The notes under the pieces were generated by a model. It was not told where the DNA came from and did no database searches. It worked only from the letters and a program-made list of their open reading frames with translations. This document shows positions 26,124 to 35,791 of a stretch of DNA of 39,026 nt, in pieces. Position numbers and translations under genes: made by a program. The stretch is from Ottowia sp. Its GTDB lineage: Bacteria > Pseudomonadota > Gammaproteobacteria > Burkholderiales > Burkholderiaceae_C. Location of the stretch: NCBI GenBank assembly GCA_017997715.1, contig JAGOEM010000007.1, positions 1 to 39,026 on the forward strand, given 5' to 3'. Within the stretch, counting starts at the first letter, position 1, and each line of letters starts with the position of its first letter.

Positions 26124-29100
26124 TCGTCCAACTCCTGCATGTGCCTCGTCAGCATCGGCGCGATCAGCGCGGTGGCCTCGGGGCCGGTCATCTGCGCGTG
26201 CATCAGCGGCACGTCAAGCGTGTCAACGCGCCCGGCGTACGGCGCCCAGGCGTCGGCCCGCAGTTGCGGCTTTCCGGCGTGGTCGCGCGCGGCGCGCACG
26301 TGCGTCAGCGTGCCGGCCATGGGTGTGTGCTGGTGTTCGCGGATCAGCCGGTTGGTGTCGGTCACCACGCGCACCACGCCGTGCAGCGCGTCGGCCGGCA
26401 GGTTGCCCAGGGCGCTGTCGCCCGCGCGTAGAAAGGCGATCAGCTTGTCCTGGGTGTCCAGCTCGGGGTGGCCTTCGGGGTCGTAGCCGGCGATGGCCAA
26501 CAGGGCGCGCAACGCCTGCTGCGGCGTGGGCGCGGGCTCGTCGCGCCAGCAGTCTGCCGGGTAGGCGTCCAGCAAGGCCACCAGGCCCACGCTGCGGCCG
26601 CGCCGCTGCAGCGCCGCCGCCACGGCCTGCGCAAGAATGCCGCCCACCGACCAGCCGGCCAGGTGGATCGGCCCTTCGGTGCGCAGGGCTTGAATGCGGT
26701 CGGCATAGGTTTCGGCCAGATCGCCAATGCTGGACGGCAGCGGCTGGGCCGGGTCCAGCGCAGGCGACTGCAAGCCCCACACGCTGCGCGACGGTTTGGC
26801 GCCGGCCAGCGCGCGCGCCAGCAAACGGTAGCCCCAGGCGATGCCGCCTGCCGGGTGGATCAGGAACAGGGGCGGCCGGGTCGGGTCGCCCGACGCCAGC
26901 TGCATGATCGGTTTGAGGCCGCTGTCGAAACGCACGATGCCGCTGTCGATGGCGGCGGCCAGCGCGGCCACGGTGGGTGTTTCGAACAAGGTGCCCAGCC
27001 CCGGATGGCGGTGCCAGCGCTCTTCGATCATCAACAGCAGCTGCACGGCCGACAGCGAATCGCCGCCCAGGCTGAAGAAGTCCGCATCGGCGCCCAGCTG
27101 GGTGCCGGCCGGCAGGCGCAGCAGATCGGCGAACAGGGCGGCCAGCGCCTGCTCGGTCGGCGTGTTCAGCGCGCGGCCAGATGGGCCTGCGGCAAAAGTG
27201 GGCGCCGGCAAGGCCTTGCGGTCCAGCTTGCCGTTGGATGTGACCGGCCATGCCTGCAGCCACACCCAGGCGGCGGGCACCATGTAATCGGGCAGGTGGG
27301 CCGACAGGCGTTGGTGCAGCGCGGCATCGTCCGCCTGCGCGCCGGCTTGCGGCTGGACGTAGGCCACCAGGCGCTTGTCGCCGCCACCGTCCTCGCGCAC
27401 CATGACTTCGGCGCGCACCACCAGCCCCGTGGCCAGCAGCGCCGCTTCGATCTCGCCCAGCTCAATGCGCAGCCCGCGCAGCTTGACCTGGTGGTCGCTG
27501 CGACCCAGGAACACCACCGCGCCGTCTTCGGCGCGCCAGCGGGCCACGTCGCCGGTCTTGTAAATGCGCTGGCCGGGGCGATGGGGGTCGGGCAAGAAGC
27601 GCTCGGCCGTCAGGTCGACGCGGCCGACGTAGCCGCGCGCCAGTTGGTCACCGCCCAGGTACAGATCGCCGGGCACGCCGGGTGGCATGGGTCGCATGTG
27701 GGCATCCAGCACGTACAACTGGGTGTTCCAGACCGGAAAGCCGATCGGCACCGGCTGGGTGTGGTCGGTGGGGCCGGCGGGCCACCAGCTGACGTCCACC
27801 GCGGCTTCGGTCGGGCCGTAAAGGTTGTGCAGCTCGCTCGTCATCGTGGCGTGCAGGCGGTCGCGCAGCGCGGCGGGCAGTTCTTCGCCGCTGCAGAAGA
27901 TGCGCTGCATGCGCAAGCCCTGCGCGGCGGGGTGCGCCAGAAAGGCGGCCAGCATCGACGGCACAAAGTGGCAAGTGCCGATGCGCTGCGTGCGAATCAG
28001 CTCGGCGATCTGCGCCGGGTCGCGGTGCGCTTCGGGCGGCGCAATCACCAGGGTGCAGCCGGTGATCAGCGGCAGGAAGAATTCCCACACCGACACATCG
28101 AAGGTGGCGGGGGTTTTCTGCAGGATGCGCTCGTCGGCGGTGAAGCCGTAGTGCTGGCGCATCCATTCCAGGCGGTTGACGATGGCGCGGTGCTCGATCA
28201 GCACGCCCTTGGGCTCGCCGGTCGAGCCGGAGGTGTAGATCACGTAGGCGGCGTGATCGGGTGCAACGGCGGATTGCAGTGCCGCGTCGGTTGGGGCGCT
28301 TGGCCAGTCACCAGCCAGCAGCAGGGGCAGTTCTGCCGGCAGCAGCGCGGCCGCGTCGGCCTGCACCAGTGCGCAGACCGGTTGGGCCAGCTGAACCACA
28401 CGCGCCAGCCGATCCTTGGGGTGCGCCAGATCCAGTGGCAGGTAGGCGCCACCGGCCCGCAGCACGGCCACCAGCGCCACCAACAAATCCAGCGAACGCG
28501 GCAGCGCCACGGCCACCAGCGTGTCGCGCCCCACGCCGCGCGCGCGCAGCGCCTGCGCCAGCGCGCGGCTGCGCTGTTCCAGCTCGGCGTAGGTCAGCGG
28601 GGTGCCTTCGAATTCCAGTGCGATGGCCTGCGGGCGGGCCGCCATCTGCGCTTCGATCAGATGGGCGAGTGTGGTGTTGGCCACCGGGTGCGCGGTGGCG
28701 TTGTGCTCGAACAGGTGCGCTTGCGCCTCTGCGGGGCTGGCCAGCGGCACGTCGTCGATGGCGCCGCCGCGCTCCAGTACCGCCAGTGCCGATTGCAGGA
28801 AATGCGGCAGGCGCTGCAGATGGGCTTCGACGGTGTGCAGTGCGTACAGGTCGGGATTGGCCTCGATCTCCAGATCAAGCTGCTCGCCAAAGCCGCGAAA
28901 CCCGATGGTCAGGTCGTCGATGGGCCCGGTGCCCAGCACTTCCAGCCGGGTTTGCAGCGCGGGCAGGGTCAGCGGCTGATAGAAGGGCTGCACATTGATC
29001 AAGGCCGCGAACAGGCGGCGCTGCCCGCCCAGCAGACCCAGATCGCGCCGAAGCTGTTCGCTGCGGTAGCGGCCATGCCGGCGCGCCTTCATCTGGGCGC

Positions 29101-30091
29101 GGGCAGATTGTTCGACGTAATCGTCCATCGACTGGCCGGGCCGGCTGTCAACCCGCAGCGGCAGCACATTCATGGCGATGCAGCTGGCGCGTGCGGCGGC
29201 GGTGCCCAGCCGCCCCATGAAGGGAATGCCCAGCACCGTTGAATCGGCCGCTGCCATGCGCTGGCAGTACAGCGCGGTCAGGGCGGTCAGCAGATCGGGC
29301 CAGCCGACGTCCAGGCGCGCAGCCTGCGCTTTCAGCGCGCCCGCCAGCGTGGGCGGCAGGGCCGCGCTGATGCGGTGGCATTGGTGGGCGGCGACGGCGC
29401 GGCCCGCAGCCAGGCCGGCCACTTCAGGCGCTGTTGGGAACTGCTCGCGCCAATAGCTGGCATCGGCCACGCGCTTGGCACCGCTGCGGTACGCGGCGTC
29501 ATCGGCCGCCACGTCGGCGAAGGGCGCCAGCGGCTTGCGCTCGGGGGCGCCGGCTGTGCGCGCGGCATACAGCTCGGCCACGCGTTGGCTCCACAGCGCC
29601 ATGGCGTAGCCGTCGGTCGCAAGGTGGTGCGCGCGCTGGTACCAGCCGTAGGCACTGGGGCCCAGCTTGAAAAGGATTTGCCTGGCCAACGCGCCCTGCA
29701 GCGGGTCGATGGCGGTCTGCATGTCTTGCTGCATCGCGGCCCTGGCGCGCTGGGCGGCGTCTGGCGCACCAAGCAGATCAACGATTTCGAGGGCGGGGCT
29801 TCGGGCTGGGTCCAGCCATTGCTCGATGCCCTGCGGCGTTTCCCGCATGAATAGTGCCAAGGACTGGCATTCGCGTGCGCCTTGCTCCGCTGTCGCGCGA
29901 AAGGCATCGACATCCAGCACGCCGTCGACCCAGGTGGCGTGGCCGCAGTTGAAGCTGGGGTTGCCCGGGTCCAGGCGCTGGGCGTACCAAAGGCCTTCCT
30001 CGGCCTCGGTCAGCGGCCACGGGCCGCCGGGAATGGGTTCGGCTGGCACGGTGATCTGGTTCACCCGGCCTGCTGTTGCACGATGCGCCAC
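26114..30091 (-). CDS. entF: Serine-activating NRPS, C-A-T-TE (EntF-type)
   Basis: Final synthetase joining DHB to serine and cyclising the product. 1325 residues from ATG 30091; a GTG at 30064 overlapping the carrier stop (GTGA) is an equally good start. Condensation domain about 25-440 with HHLATDG (155-161). Adenylation domain about 475-960: YTSGSTGEPKG (619-629), LYGPTEAAVDV. Reading the ten pocket positions gives D665 V666 W669 H708 F732 S734 L757 V765 D766 K955, i.e. DVWHFSLVDK, the code of E. coli EntF for L-serine. Carrier domain LGGDSL with S1012; thioesterase GWSVGG with S1148, D1175, H1298. This predicts a (DHB-Ser)n lactone, most likely the trilactone. No MbtH-like gene was found beside it. 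Confidence 0.96.
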   Translation of the reverse strand: MAHRATAGRVNQITVPAEPIPGGPWPLTEAEEGLWYAQRLDPGNPSFNCGHATWVDGVLDVDAFRATAEQGARECQSLALFMRETPQGIEQWLDPARSPALEIVDLLGAPDAAQRARAAMQQDMQTAIDPLQGALARQILFKLGPSAYGWYQRAHHLATDGYAMALWSQRVAELYAARTAGAPERKPLAPFADVAADDAAYRSGAKRVADASYWREQFPTAPEVAGLAAGRAVAAHQCHRISAALPPTLAGALKAQAARLDVGWPDLLTALTALYCQRMAAADSTVLGIPFMGRLGTAAARASCIAMNVLPLRVDSRPGQSMDDYVEQSARAQMKARRHGRYRSEQLRRDLGLLGGQRRLFAALINVQPFYQPLTLPALQTRLEVLGTGPIDDLTIGFRGFGEQLDLEIEANPDLYALHTVEAHLQRLPHFLQSALAVLERGGAIDDVPLASPAEAQAHLFEHNATAHPVANTTLAHLIEAQMAARPQAIALEFEGTPLTYAELEQRSRALAQALRARGVGRDTLVAVALPRSLDLLVALVAVLRAGGAYLPLDLAHPKDRLARVVQLAQPVCALVQADAAALLPAELPLLLAGDWPSAPTDAALQSAVAPDHAAYVIYTSGSTGEPKGVLIEHRAIVNRLEWMRQHYGFTADERILQKTPATFDVSVWEFFLPLITGCTLVIAPPEAHRDPAQIAELIRTQRIGTCHFVPSMLAAFLAHPAAQGLRMQRIFCSGEELPAALRDRLHATMTSELHNLYGPTEAAVDVSWWPAGPTDHTQPVPIGFPVWNTQLYVLDAHMRPMPPGVPGDLYLGGDQLARGYVGRVDLTAERFLPDPHRPGQRIYKTGDVARWRAEDGAVVFLGRSDHQVKLRGLRIELGEIEAALLATGLVVRAEVMVREDGGGDKRLVAYVQPQAGAQADDAALHQRLSAHLPDYMVPAAWVWLQAWPVTSNGKLDRKALPAPTFAAGPSGRALNTPTEQALAALFADLLRLPAGTQLGADADFFSLGGDSLSAVQLLLMIEERWHRHPGLGTLFETPTVAALAAAIDSGIVRFDSGLKPIMQLASGDPTRPPLFLIHPAGGIAWGYRLLARALAGAKPSRSVWGLQSPALDPAQPLPSSIGDLAETYADRIQALRTEGPIHLAGWSVGGILAQAVAAALQRRGRSVGLVALLDAYPADCWRDEPAPTPQQALRALLAIAGYDPEGHPELDTQDKLIAFLRAGDSALGNLPADALHGVVRVVTDTNRLIREHQHTPMAGTLTHVRAARDHAGKPQLRADAWAPYAGRVDTLDVPLMHAQMTGPEATALIAPMLTRHMQELDECN

Positions 30092-30294
30092 CAGCCGTTC
30101 AGCGTGGTTTCGGCGCCGATCTCCATCACGTCGACTTTCAGGCCGTCGGCGTTCCAGCCCATGATGAGGTCGAGCAGGCGCATCGAGTCGAGCCCCCAGT
30201 CCATCAGGTTGTCGTCAAGGCCGATGGCTTGCGGGTCTTCCCGCAGCACGCGGGCAACGTCCGCTCGCATGCGATCCAGGGTGAATGGGGTCAT
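30061..30294 (-). CDS. Stand-alone aryl carrier protein
   Basis: 77-residue carrier with the phosphopantetheine motif DWGLDSMRLL, S37 being the attachment Ser. Corresponds to the C-terminal ArCP domain of EntB, which the isochorismatase here lacks. It would be loaded with DHB by the adjacent ligase and present it to the NRPS condensation domain. Gene order (ligase - 3 bp - carrier - overlapping NRPS) supports this. The WGLDSMRLL and C-terminal LNGWWRIV resemble EntB/VibB ArCPs. A Sfp/EntD-type phosphopantetheinyl transferase is needed but not in the window. Confidence 0.93.
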   Translation of the reverse strand: MTPFTLDRMRADVARVLREDPQAIGLDDNLMDWGLDSMRLLDLIMGWNADGLKVDVMEIGAETTLNGWWRIVQQQAG

Positions 30295-30297
30295 GCT

Positions 30298-31944
30298 TCA
30301 GTCTTTCTTCTGGCTGGCAAGGAAGTCGGCGCGCAGCCGCGCCCGCAATTCCTTGCGGCTGGTCTTGCCCACGGCGGTGACTTCAAAGGCGTCCACCAGC
30401 ACGATCTGGTCGGGAATCTTGAAGGCCGCCACGCCGCGCCCACGCATCCAGGCCTTGATCTCGGGCGGGCGGGGCTTTTGGTCCTGGCGCGGAATCACAA
30501 ACGCGCAGATGCGCTCGCCCAGGTATTCGTCCGGGATCGACACCACGGCCACGTCGAACACCTGCGGGTGCGCCAGCAGGTGGTCTTCCACCTCCTCGGC
30601 CGAGATTTTTTCGCCCGCGCGGTTGATGTGGTCGTGGGCGCGACCCTGCACGACCAGGTGGCCGGAAGGCCGGCGCACCACCATGTCGCCGGTGCGGTAG
30701 AAGCCGTCCTCGGTGAACGAGCGCGCGTTGGCCGATGCGTCGTTGTGATAGCAGCGAATGGTGTAGGGGCCGCGCGTCAGCAGGTAGCCCACCTGGCCGT
30801 CTGGCACGGGCTGGCCGTCGTCGTCCACCACCAGCACTTCGTCGCCCGGGCTGATCGGCCGGCCCTGCGTGCCCAGCACGGTGTCTTCGTCATCGTCCAG
30901 CCGCGTGTAGTTGACCAGGCCTTCGGCCATGCCGAACACCTGCTGCAGCCGCACCGGCAGCGTTGCCACCACGCGCCGCGCCGCCTCGGGCGTGAGTTTG
31001 GCGCCGCCCACCTGCAGCGTTCTCAGGCTGGACAGATCGTGCGGGGTGCGCTCGGCCGCCTGCGCCCACAGCAGCGCCAGCGGGGGCACCAGGCCCAGAT
31101 CGGTCACGCCTTCGGCAGCGATGATCGGAAACGCCACATCGGGCGATGGCGAAGGCGACAGCACCACGGTGCCGCCGGCATAGAACACGCCCAGCGCGCC
31201 GGGCGAGCTCATGGGGAAGTTGTGCGCGGCGGGCAGTGCCACTAGGTAGACCGAATCAGGGCCGATGCCGCAGATATCGTTGCTGGCGCGAAAGCTGTAG
31301 ATGTAGTCGTCGTGCGTGCGCGGGATCAGCTTGGACAGGCCGGTCGATCCGCCTGAGATCTGCAGGAACGCCACCGACTGCGGATCGGTCTCACTCGTGG
31401 GCAGCAAGTCCGGCGCTGCGGGCAACGCGTCCAGCGACTGAAACTCGGCCGCGTCGCCTGCGATCACCACGTGGCGCACGGCTGCGTCGGGCAAGGCCAC
31501 CAGTTCACGCGCCAGGGTGCGGTAGTCGAAGCCTTCGTAACGCTCTACGGCGATGTAGGCGCTGGCCTGCGATTTGCGCGCGAAGTGCGCGATCTCGGTG
31601 ATGCGGTGCGCCGCCAGCGCAAAGACCGGAATCAGCCCAGCCCTGAACAACCCCCACACCACGGCGTAATACACGGGCGTGTTGCCCAACTGGATGACCA
31701 CGCGGTCGCCGGGCACCAGCCCCAGCGCCAGCAAGCCGGCGGCGATTTTCTCGGCGCGGGCGTTCAGTTCGGCGTAGCTCCAGCGCTGGTTGCCTGTCAC
31801 CACCGCAGTCCGTTCGGCAAAGCGCGTAGCGCAATTGCGCAGCACGCTGGGGAAGGTTTCGCCGCGCCAGTAGCCGGCCGCGCGGTAGCGTTCGGCCAAT
31901 TCGGCAGGCCAGGCCTGCACCAATGGAATCAAGGGGTCGCTCAT
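30298..31944 (-). CDS. entE: 2,3-dihydroxybenzoate-AMP ligase
   Basis: Activates DHB with ATP and transfers it to the aryl carrier. 548 residues from ATG 31944, which overlaps the exporter stop (ATGA). ATP loop [12 protein letters not shown] (194-205); the aryl-acid pocket [14 protein letters not shown] has N242 and S247, the combination found in DHB-specific DhbE/EntE (salicylate-specific homologues have Cys in place of this Ser); [13 protein letters not shown] and the hinge [20 protein letters not shown] follow; C-terminal [12 protein letters not shown] contains the catalytic Lys. So DHB rather than salicylate is predicted. Confidence 0.96.
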   Translation of the reverse strand: MSDPLIPLVQAWPAELAERYRAAGYWRGETFPSVLRNCATRFAERTAVVTGNQRWSYAELNARAEKIAAGLLALGLVPGDRVVIQLGNTPVYYAVVWGLFRAGLIPVFALAAHRITEIAHFARKSQASAYIAVERYEGFDYRTLARELVALPDAAVRHVVIAGDAAEFQSLDALPAAPDLLPTSETDPQSVAFLQISGGSTGLSKLIPRTHDDYIYSFRASNDICGIGPDSVYLVALPAAHNFPMSSPGALGVFYAGGTVVLSPSPSPDVAFPIIAAEGVTDLGLVPPLALLWAQAAERTPHDLSSLRTLQVGGAKLTPEAARRVVATLPVRLQQVFGMAEGLVNYTRLDDDEDTVLGTQGRPISPGDEVLVVDDDGQPVPDGQVGYLLTRGPYTIRCYHNDASANARSFTEDGFYRTGDMVVRRPSGHLVVQGRAHDHINRAGEKISAEEVEDHLLAHPQVFDVAVVSIPDEYLGERICAFVIPRQDQKPRPPEIKAWMRGRGVAAFKIPDQIVLVDAFEVTAVGKTSRKELRARLRADFLASQKKD

Positions 31945-33161
31945 GTGGGCACGCTCCGGCTTTGCAATTTGACGAGCGTGACGGCGGCCAGCGCCCAAAG
32001 CCCGGCGGCCACCAGCAGATAGGGCAGCGATGGCGCCACGCGGTACAGCACCGTGCCCACCACCGGCCCCAGCACCATGCCCAGCCCCTGGGCGGCCGAC
32101 AGCGTGCCGGCGGCTGCGCCCTGCTCGTGCGGCTCGACCGCGTTGGCGGCCAGCGCCTGAAAGTTCGGAAAGATCAGGCCCATGCCAAAGGCCATCACGG
32201 CGTAGCAGATCAGCAGATGCGGCTGGCTGGCCACCAGCGTGACGCTTGCAAAACCGGTGCCTGCAATGACGGCGCCCACGCCGATCCACCGGCCCATCTG
32301 GACCTGCTTGAACCGCATCACCAACTGCTGCGCCACCATCAGCGCACAACCCACCGCAGCCAGGGACAGCCCGGCCACGCGCGCGCCCTCGATCACCGTC
32401 AGGTTCAACCGATCGATGGCAAAGAAGCCCACCAGCACCTGCGCGATCGAAACCGAGCCCATCGCGGCAAAGCCCGTCAAGGTGGCCAAGCGCAAGCGGC
32501 GGTCGAACAGCTTCATGGGTTTGGCGCCGGGTGGGCGCGCAGCCGCGGGCTTGCCGGCCGTCAGCCCGAAGCCGACCACCACCAATGCCAACAGGGGCAG
32601 CAGCGCCGCGCAATACAGCGCCAGCGCCAGATCGTGACCCGCCAGCCAACCCGCCGCCGCAGGCCCGATCACCAGGCCCAGTGCGTTGGCGGAACCCAGC
32701 TTGGCCATGGCCGCAGGCCGCTCGGCCGGCTGGGTGGTGTCGGCCACCAGCGCCGCCACGGTGGGCGGCACGGCGGCATAGAAGGCGCCGACCAGGCCGC
32801 GCGCCACGACCAGCAGCACCAGCGCGGCGGCGGCACCGATCTGGTGGCGCAGTGCCAGGTCGATGCCATAAGCCAGGACGAGGTAGATCGCGCCAAAGGC
32901 GACAAAACCGATCAGCAGCACCGGCTTGCGGCCGTGCCGATCACCCACGCCGCCCCACCAGCGCGCCAGCAGCATCCACAGCACGCCGCCGGCAGTCACC
33001 GACAGGCCGGCCACCCATTCGGGCAGTTCCAGCCGGCGCACGAGGGGGCCGATGATGGCGACAAACGCCATCATCGCCATGGTGCCGGTCAATGCGGCAA
33101 ACATCAGCGGCCCCATGGGCGCCCGCGTTACAACGCCTTCAGAGGCGTGGCTCGTAGTCAT
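31941..33161 (-). CDS. MFS transporter, probable siderophore exporter
   Basis: 406 residues with about 12 hydrophobic segments and the MFS loop motif GGVGDRHGRKPVLL between TM2 and TM3; a basic central loop (KPAAARPPGAKPMKLFDRRLRL) separates the halves. First gene of the leftward siderophore operon, 4-bp overlap with entE and immediately downstream of the Fur-box promoter. It probably plays the role of EntS, exporting the finished catecholate from the cytoplasm; alternatives such as drug efflux are less likely given the context. It is not obviously EntS-like beyond the family level. Confidence 0.88.
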   Translation of the reverse strand: MTTSHASEGVVTRAPMGPLMFAALTGTMAMMAFVAIIGPLVRRLELPEWVAGLSVTAGGVLWMLLARWWGGVGDRHGRKPVLLIGFVAFGAIYLVLAYGIDLALRHQIGAAAALVLLVVARGLVGAFYAAVPPTVAALVADTTQPAERPAAMAKLGSANALGLVIGPAAAGWLAGHDLALALYCAALLPLLALVVVGFGLTAGKPAAARPPGAKPMKLFDRRLRLATLTGFAAMGSVSIAQVLVGFFAIDRLNLTVIEGARVAGLSLAAVGCALMVAQQLVMRFKQVQMGRWIGVGAVIAGTGFASVTLVASQPHLLICYAVMAFGMGLIFPNFQALAANAVEPHEQGAAAGTLSAAQGLGMVLGPVVGTVLYRVAPSLPYLLVAAGLWALAAVTLVKLQSRSVPT

Positions 33162-33489
33162 TCAATCCAAGTCCGTTCACGTTGGCGCTTCAACTGATCC
33201 CGATGTGCGATTTCGATCTGCGCCAGCAACTTCCTCACACCGCCTGTGCCGACACGCACCGAACGGCTGCGATTGGTTGAGAATCATTTGCATTTTGTGC
33301 CCGATTCTACGGAGGAAACGACAGGCGGTTCGCCACGGGGCGACGCTTCGCAGTACTTTGCACAGGGGTTTGCGCGCTTGTTTGTTGCCGTTTGCGGGCA
33401 ACTTTGGCCTTGAATACGCGCCTTGCGCGGTTCAGCCGCGCCTGGGGTATGGCAACATCCTGGGTTTGGTTCGTAACTGGGAATCGTTC
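33162..33489. promoter_or_regulatory. Divergent promoter region of the siderophore synthesis and uptake operons
   Basis: 328 bp between the leftward exporter/biosynthesis operon and the rightward uptake operon. Carries a Fur box at 33278-33292 placed to control both. No small gene was supported. No clean -10/-35 pair could be fixed by eye. Confidence 0.75.
33278..33292. promoter_or_regulatory. Fur box
   Basis: TGAGAATCATTTGCA matches the 7-1-7 Fur consensus TGATAAT-N-ATTATCA at 11 of 14 positions, and GAGAATCATTTGCAT is a common form in beta- and gammaproteobacteria. It lies 117 bp from the exporter ATG and about 200 bp from the binding-protein start. Iron-bound Fur would repress both directions. 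Confidence 0.85.
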
Positions 33490-34602
33490 GTGAATAGCTA
33501 CCGCCGTTGCCTTGCAGTCGTTTGGGGACTGGTGTTTGCGTTGGCCTTGCTGATGGCCGGCGTGCCGGTGCAAGCCGCCCAAGTGGTCGATCTGCGGGGG
33601 CGCACGGTGACGGTTCCGGACCAGGCGCGCAAGATCTCCATTGACGATGGGCGCTTTCTGGTCGCGCTGGCCCTGATTCAGGACGACCCCGTCAAGTCCC
33701 TGGCCGCCTGGCCGCGCGACATTCACCGCATTGGTGACGCCACCTACCAGCAGTACCTCAAGCGCTTTCCTGCGCTGGCCAAGGTGCCGCAGGTGGCCAA
33801 TTCGGCAGGCAGCTTCAACCTGGAAGCCGTGCTGGCCGCCGCGCCCGACGTGGCCGTGGTGTCGGTGGGCTCCGGCCCCACCGACGCGCAGATTGCCCAG
33901 TTGCAGGCTGCGGGCATTCCGGTGGTGTTCATCGACTTCTTCGACAACCCCTTCAAGAACCAGGAGCCCAGCCTGCGCATCCTGGGCCAGCTGACAGGCG
34001 GCGCGGCCAAAGCCGATGCCTACATCGCCTTCAGCCGCCAGCACCGCGACCGCATCGCCCAGCGTGTGGCCAAGCTGACGGCCAAGGACCGGCCCACCGT
34101 GTTCCTCGAGGCGCACGCCGGCATCAGCAAGGACTGCTGCAACTCGCCCGGCAAGGGCAACATGGGCGAATACATCGACTTCGTGGGCGGCCACAACATC
34201 GGCGCCGACGTGCTGAAAGCGCCCGTGGGCAAGCTGAACATCGAGTACGTGATCTCGCGCGATCCGAAGATCTACATCGCCACCGGCGGCGCCCATCTTG
34301 AGAAGGCCGGCGGCCTGGTGCTGGGCGCAGGCTACGATGCCGCACGCGCCCGCGCATCGTTGGCCACCGTGGCGCAGCGCCAGGGCATTGCACAACTGTC
34401 GGCCGTGAAGTCCGGTCGCACCTACGGCCTGGCGCACCAGTTGATCAACTCGCCGATCGACATCGTGGCCATCGAAGCCTTTGCAACCTGGATCCATCCC
34501 GAGTTGTTCAAGGACGTCGACCCGGTGAAAACGCTGGACGAGATCAACAAGCGCTTCTTGGCCGTGCCCTACCAAGGCACCGGCTGGATTGGACTGAAAT
34601 GA
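33490..34602 (+). CDS. Fe(III)-siderophore ABC transporter, periplasmic binding protein
   Basis: Captures ferric siderophore in the periplasm. 370 residues from GTG 33490, chosen because it gives a proper signal peptide (RRCLAVVWGLVFALALLMAGVPVQA-AQ) and has GGGA 7 bases upstream; the frame stays open upstream without family character. TroA/FecB-type fold: VVDLRGRTVTVPDQARKISI at the mature start, APDVAVVSVGSGPTDAQIAQLQAAGIPVVFIDFF near 115-150, LEAHAGISKDCCNSPGKGNMGEYIDFVGGHNIG near 200-235 (paired Cys), and a C-terminal FATWIHPELFKDVDP. First gene of a four-gene uptake operon. Confidence 0.93.
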   Translation: MNSYRRCLAVVWGLVFALALLMAGVPVQAAQVVDLRGRTVTVPDQARKISIDDGRFLVALALIQDDPVKSLAAWPRDIHRIGDATYQQYLKRFPALAKVPQVANSAGSFNLEAVLAAAPDVAVVSVGSGPTDAQIAQLQAAGIPVVFIDFFDNPFKNQEPSLRILGQLTGGAAKADAYIAFSRQHRDRIAQRVAKLTAKDRPTVFLEAHAGISKDCCNSPGKGNMGEYIDFVGGHNIGADVLKAPVGKLNIEYVISRDPKIYIATGGAHLEKAGGLVLGAGYDAARARASLATVAQRQGIAQLSAVKSGRTYGLAHQLINSPIDIVAIEAFATWIHPELFKDVDPVKTLDEINKRFLAVPYQGTGWIGLK

Positions 34603-34729
34603 GATCTCCAACACGCCGCTTCGCCGCTTGGTTGTTGACCGTTCGAAGCGCTGGCAAAGCCGGTTCCACGGGCGCTCTGAAGGGCTCGCTGCGCAAGCGG
34701 GGCCGGACATCCTGCGATGGAGCGCCCAC
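34603..34729. other. Short spacer between binding-protein and permease genes
   Basis: 127 bp, open in the permease frame back to 34628 but without family character. GGAG at 34719-34722 serves the permease ATG. Nothing else recognised. Confidence 0.4.
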
Positions 34730-35791
34730 ATGAACGCCACCCTGCCACTGAACGCCGATGAGGTGCTGCAGGCCTACCGCAAGCTGGTGGCGCGCCGCGT
34801 GCTGATCGTCGCTGGCCTGGCCGTGCTGTGCGTGGCCGCCTTTCTGCTGGATCTGGTGACCGGCCCTTCATCGCTCACGGCGCTGCAGGTGTTGGGCGGC
34901 GTGTTCTCGCCGGATGCGCTTTCCGCGCCGCAGCAGGCCATCATCTGGCAGGTGCGCCTGCCCTACGCCTTGATGGCGGTGCTGGTCGGCGCCGCGCTGT
35001 CGCTGGCCGGCGCCGAGATGCAGACCATCCTGAACAACCCGCTGGCCAGCCCCTTCACGCTGGGCGTGTCCTCGGCCGCCTCGTTCGGTGCTGCGCTGGC
35101 CATCGTGCTGGGCGTCAGCCTGCCGCTGGTGCCCGCCGAGTGGATGGTGCCGATCAACGCCTTCGTGTTCGCCTTTGGTTCGGTGCTGCTGCTGCAGCTG
35201 ATGGCGCGGCGCCGCAGCGCGGGGGTGGAAACCGTGGTGCTGCTGGGCATTGCGCTGGTCTTTGCCTTCAACGCGCTGGTGGCGCTGGTGCAGTTCCTGT
35301 CGTCGCAAGAAGCGCTGCAGCAGCTGGTGTTCTGGAGCATGGGCTCGCTCTCTCGCGCCACTTGGAACCACGTGGGCGTGCTGGCGGTGGTGCTGGCCAT
35401 CGTGTTGCCCTTCTCGCTGATGGCGGCGGGCCGCCTGACCTCGCTGCGCCTGGGCGAAGACCGCGCGCGCAGTTTCGGCGTGGACGTGGGCCGGCTGCGC
35501 TTTCTGACGCTGCTGCGCGTCAGCCTGCTGGCCGCCACGTCGGTCGCGTTTGCCGGCACCATCGGCTTCATTGGACTGGTGGGGCCGCACATGGCCCGTC
35601 TGCTGTTGGGTGAAGACCACCGCTTTTTTCTGCCGGCCAGCGTGCTGTGCGGCGCGCTGATCATGTCGCTGGCCTCGGTGGCCAGCAAGACGCTGGTGCC
35701 GGGGGCGCTGATGCCGGTGGGCATCGTCACCGCCATTGTGGGCGTGCCGGTGTTCCTGTTCTTGATCTTCAGAAATCCTGGCCGCTCATGA
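34730..35791 (+). CDS. Fe(III)-siderophore ABC transporter permease, FecCD family
   Basis: 353-residue inner-membrane permease with about ten hydrophobic segments. Family signatures: WQVRLPYALMAVLVGAALSLAGAEMQTILNNPLASPFTLGVSSAASFGAALAI near 75-125, and VAFAGTIGFIGLVGPHMARLLLGEDHRFFLPASVLCGA near 275-312, including the ATPase-contact GEDRARSFGVDVGRLR segment before it. Only one permease is present, so the channel is probably a homodimer, unlike FepD-FepG. The stop overlaps the ATPase start by 4 bp. Confidence 0.95.
   Translation: MNATLPLNADEVLQAYRKLVARRVLIVAGLAVLCVAAFLLDLVTGPSSLTALQVLGGVFSPDALSAPQQAIIWQVRLPYALMAVLVGAALSLAGAEMQTILNNPLASPFTLGVSSAASFGAALAIVLGVSLPLVPAEWMVPINAFVFAFGSVLLLQLMARRRSAGVETVVLLGIALVFAFNALVALVQFLSSQEALQQLVFWSMGSLSRATWNHVGVLAVVLAIVLPFSLMAAGRLTSLRLGEDRARSFGVDVGRLRFLTLLRVSLLAATSVAFAGTIGFIGLVGPHMARLLLGEDHRFFLPASVLCGALIMSLASVASKTLVPGALMPVGIVTAIVGVPVFLFLIFRNPGRS

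Noticed and set aside
26468..29242. 924-codon plus-strand frame opposite the NRPS
   Set aside because: Rich in Gln/His/Gly with no recognisable domain; mirror of the NRPS coding strand.
32926..33489. Upstream extension of the siderophore binding-protein frame into the exporter gene
   Set aside because: It would cover the Fur box and part of the divergent gene and lacks family similarity; the GTG at 33490 gives a clean signal peptide and has a ribosome site.
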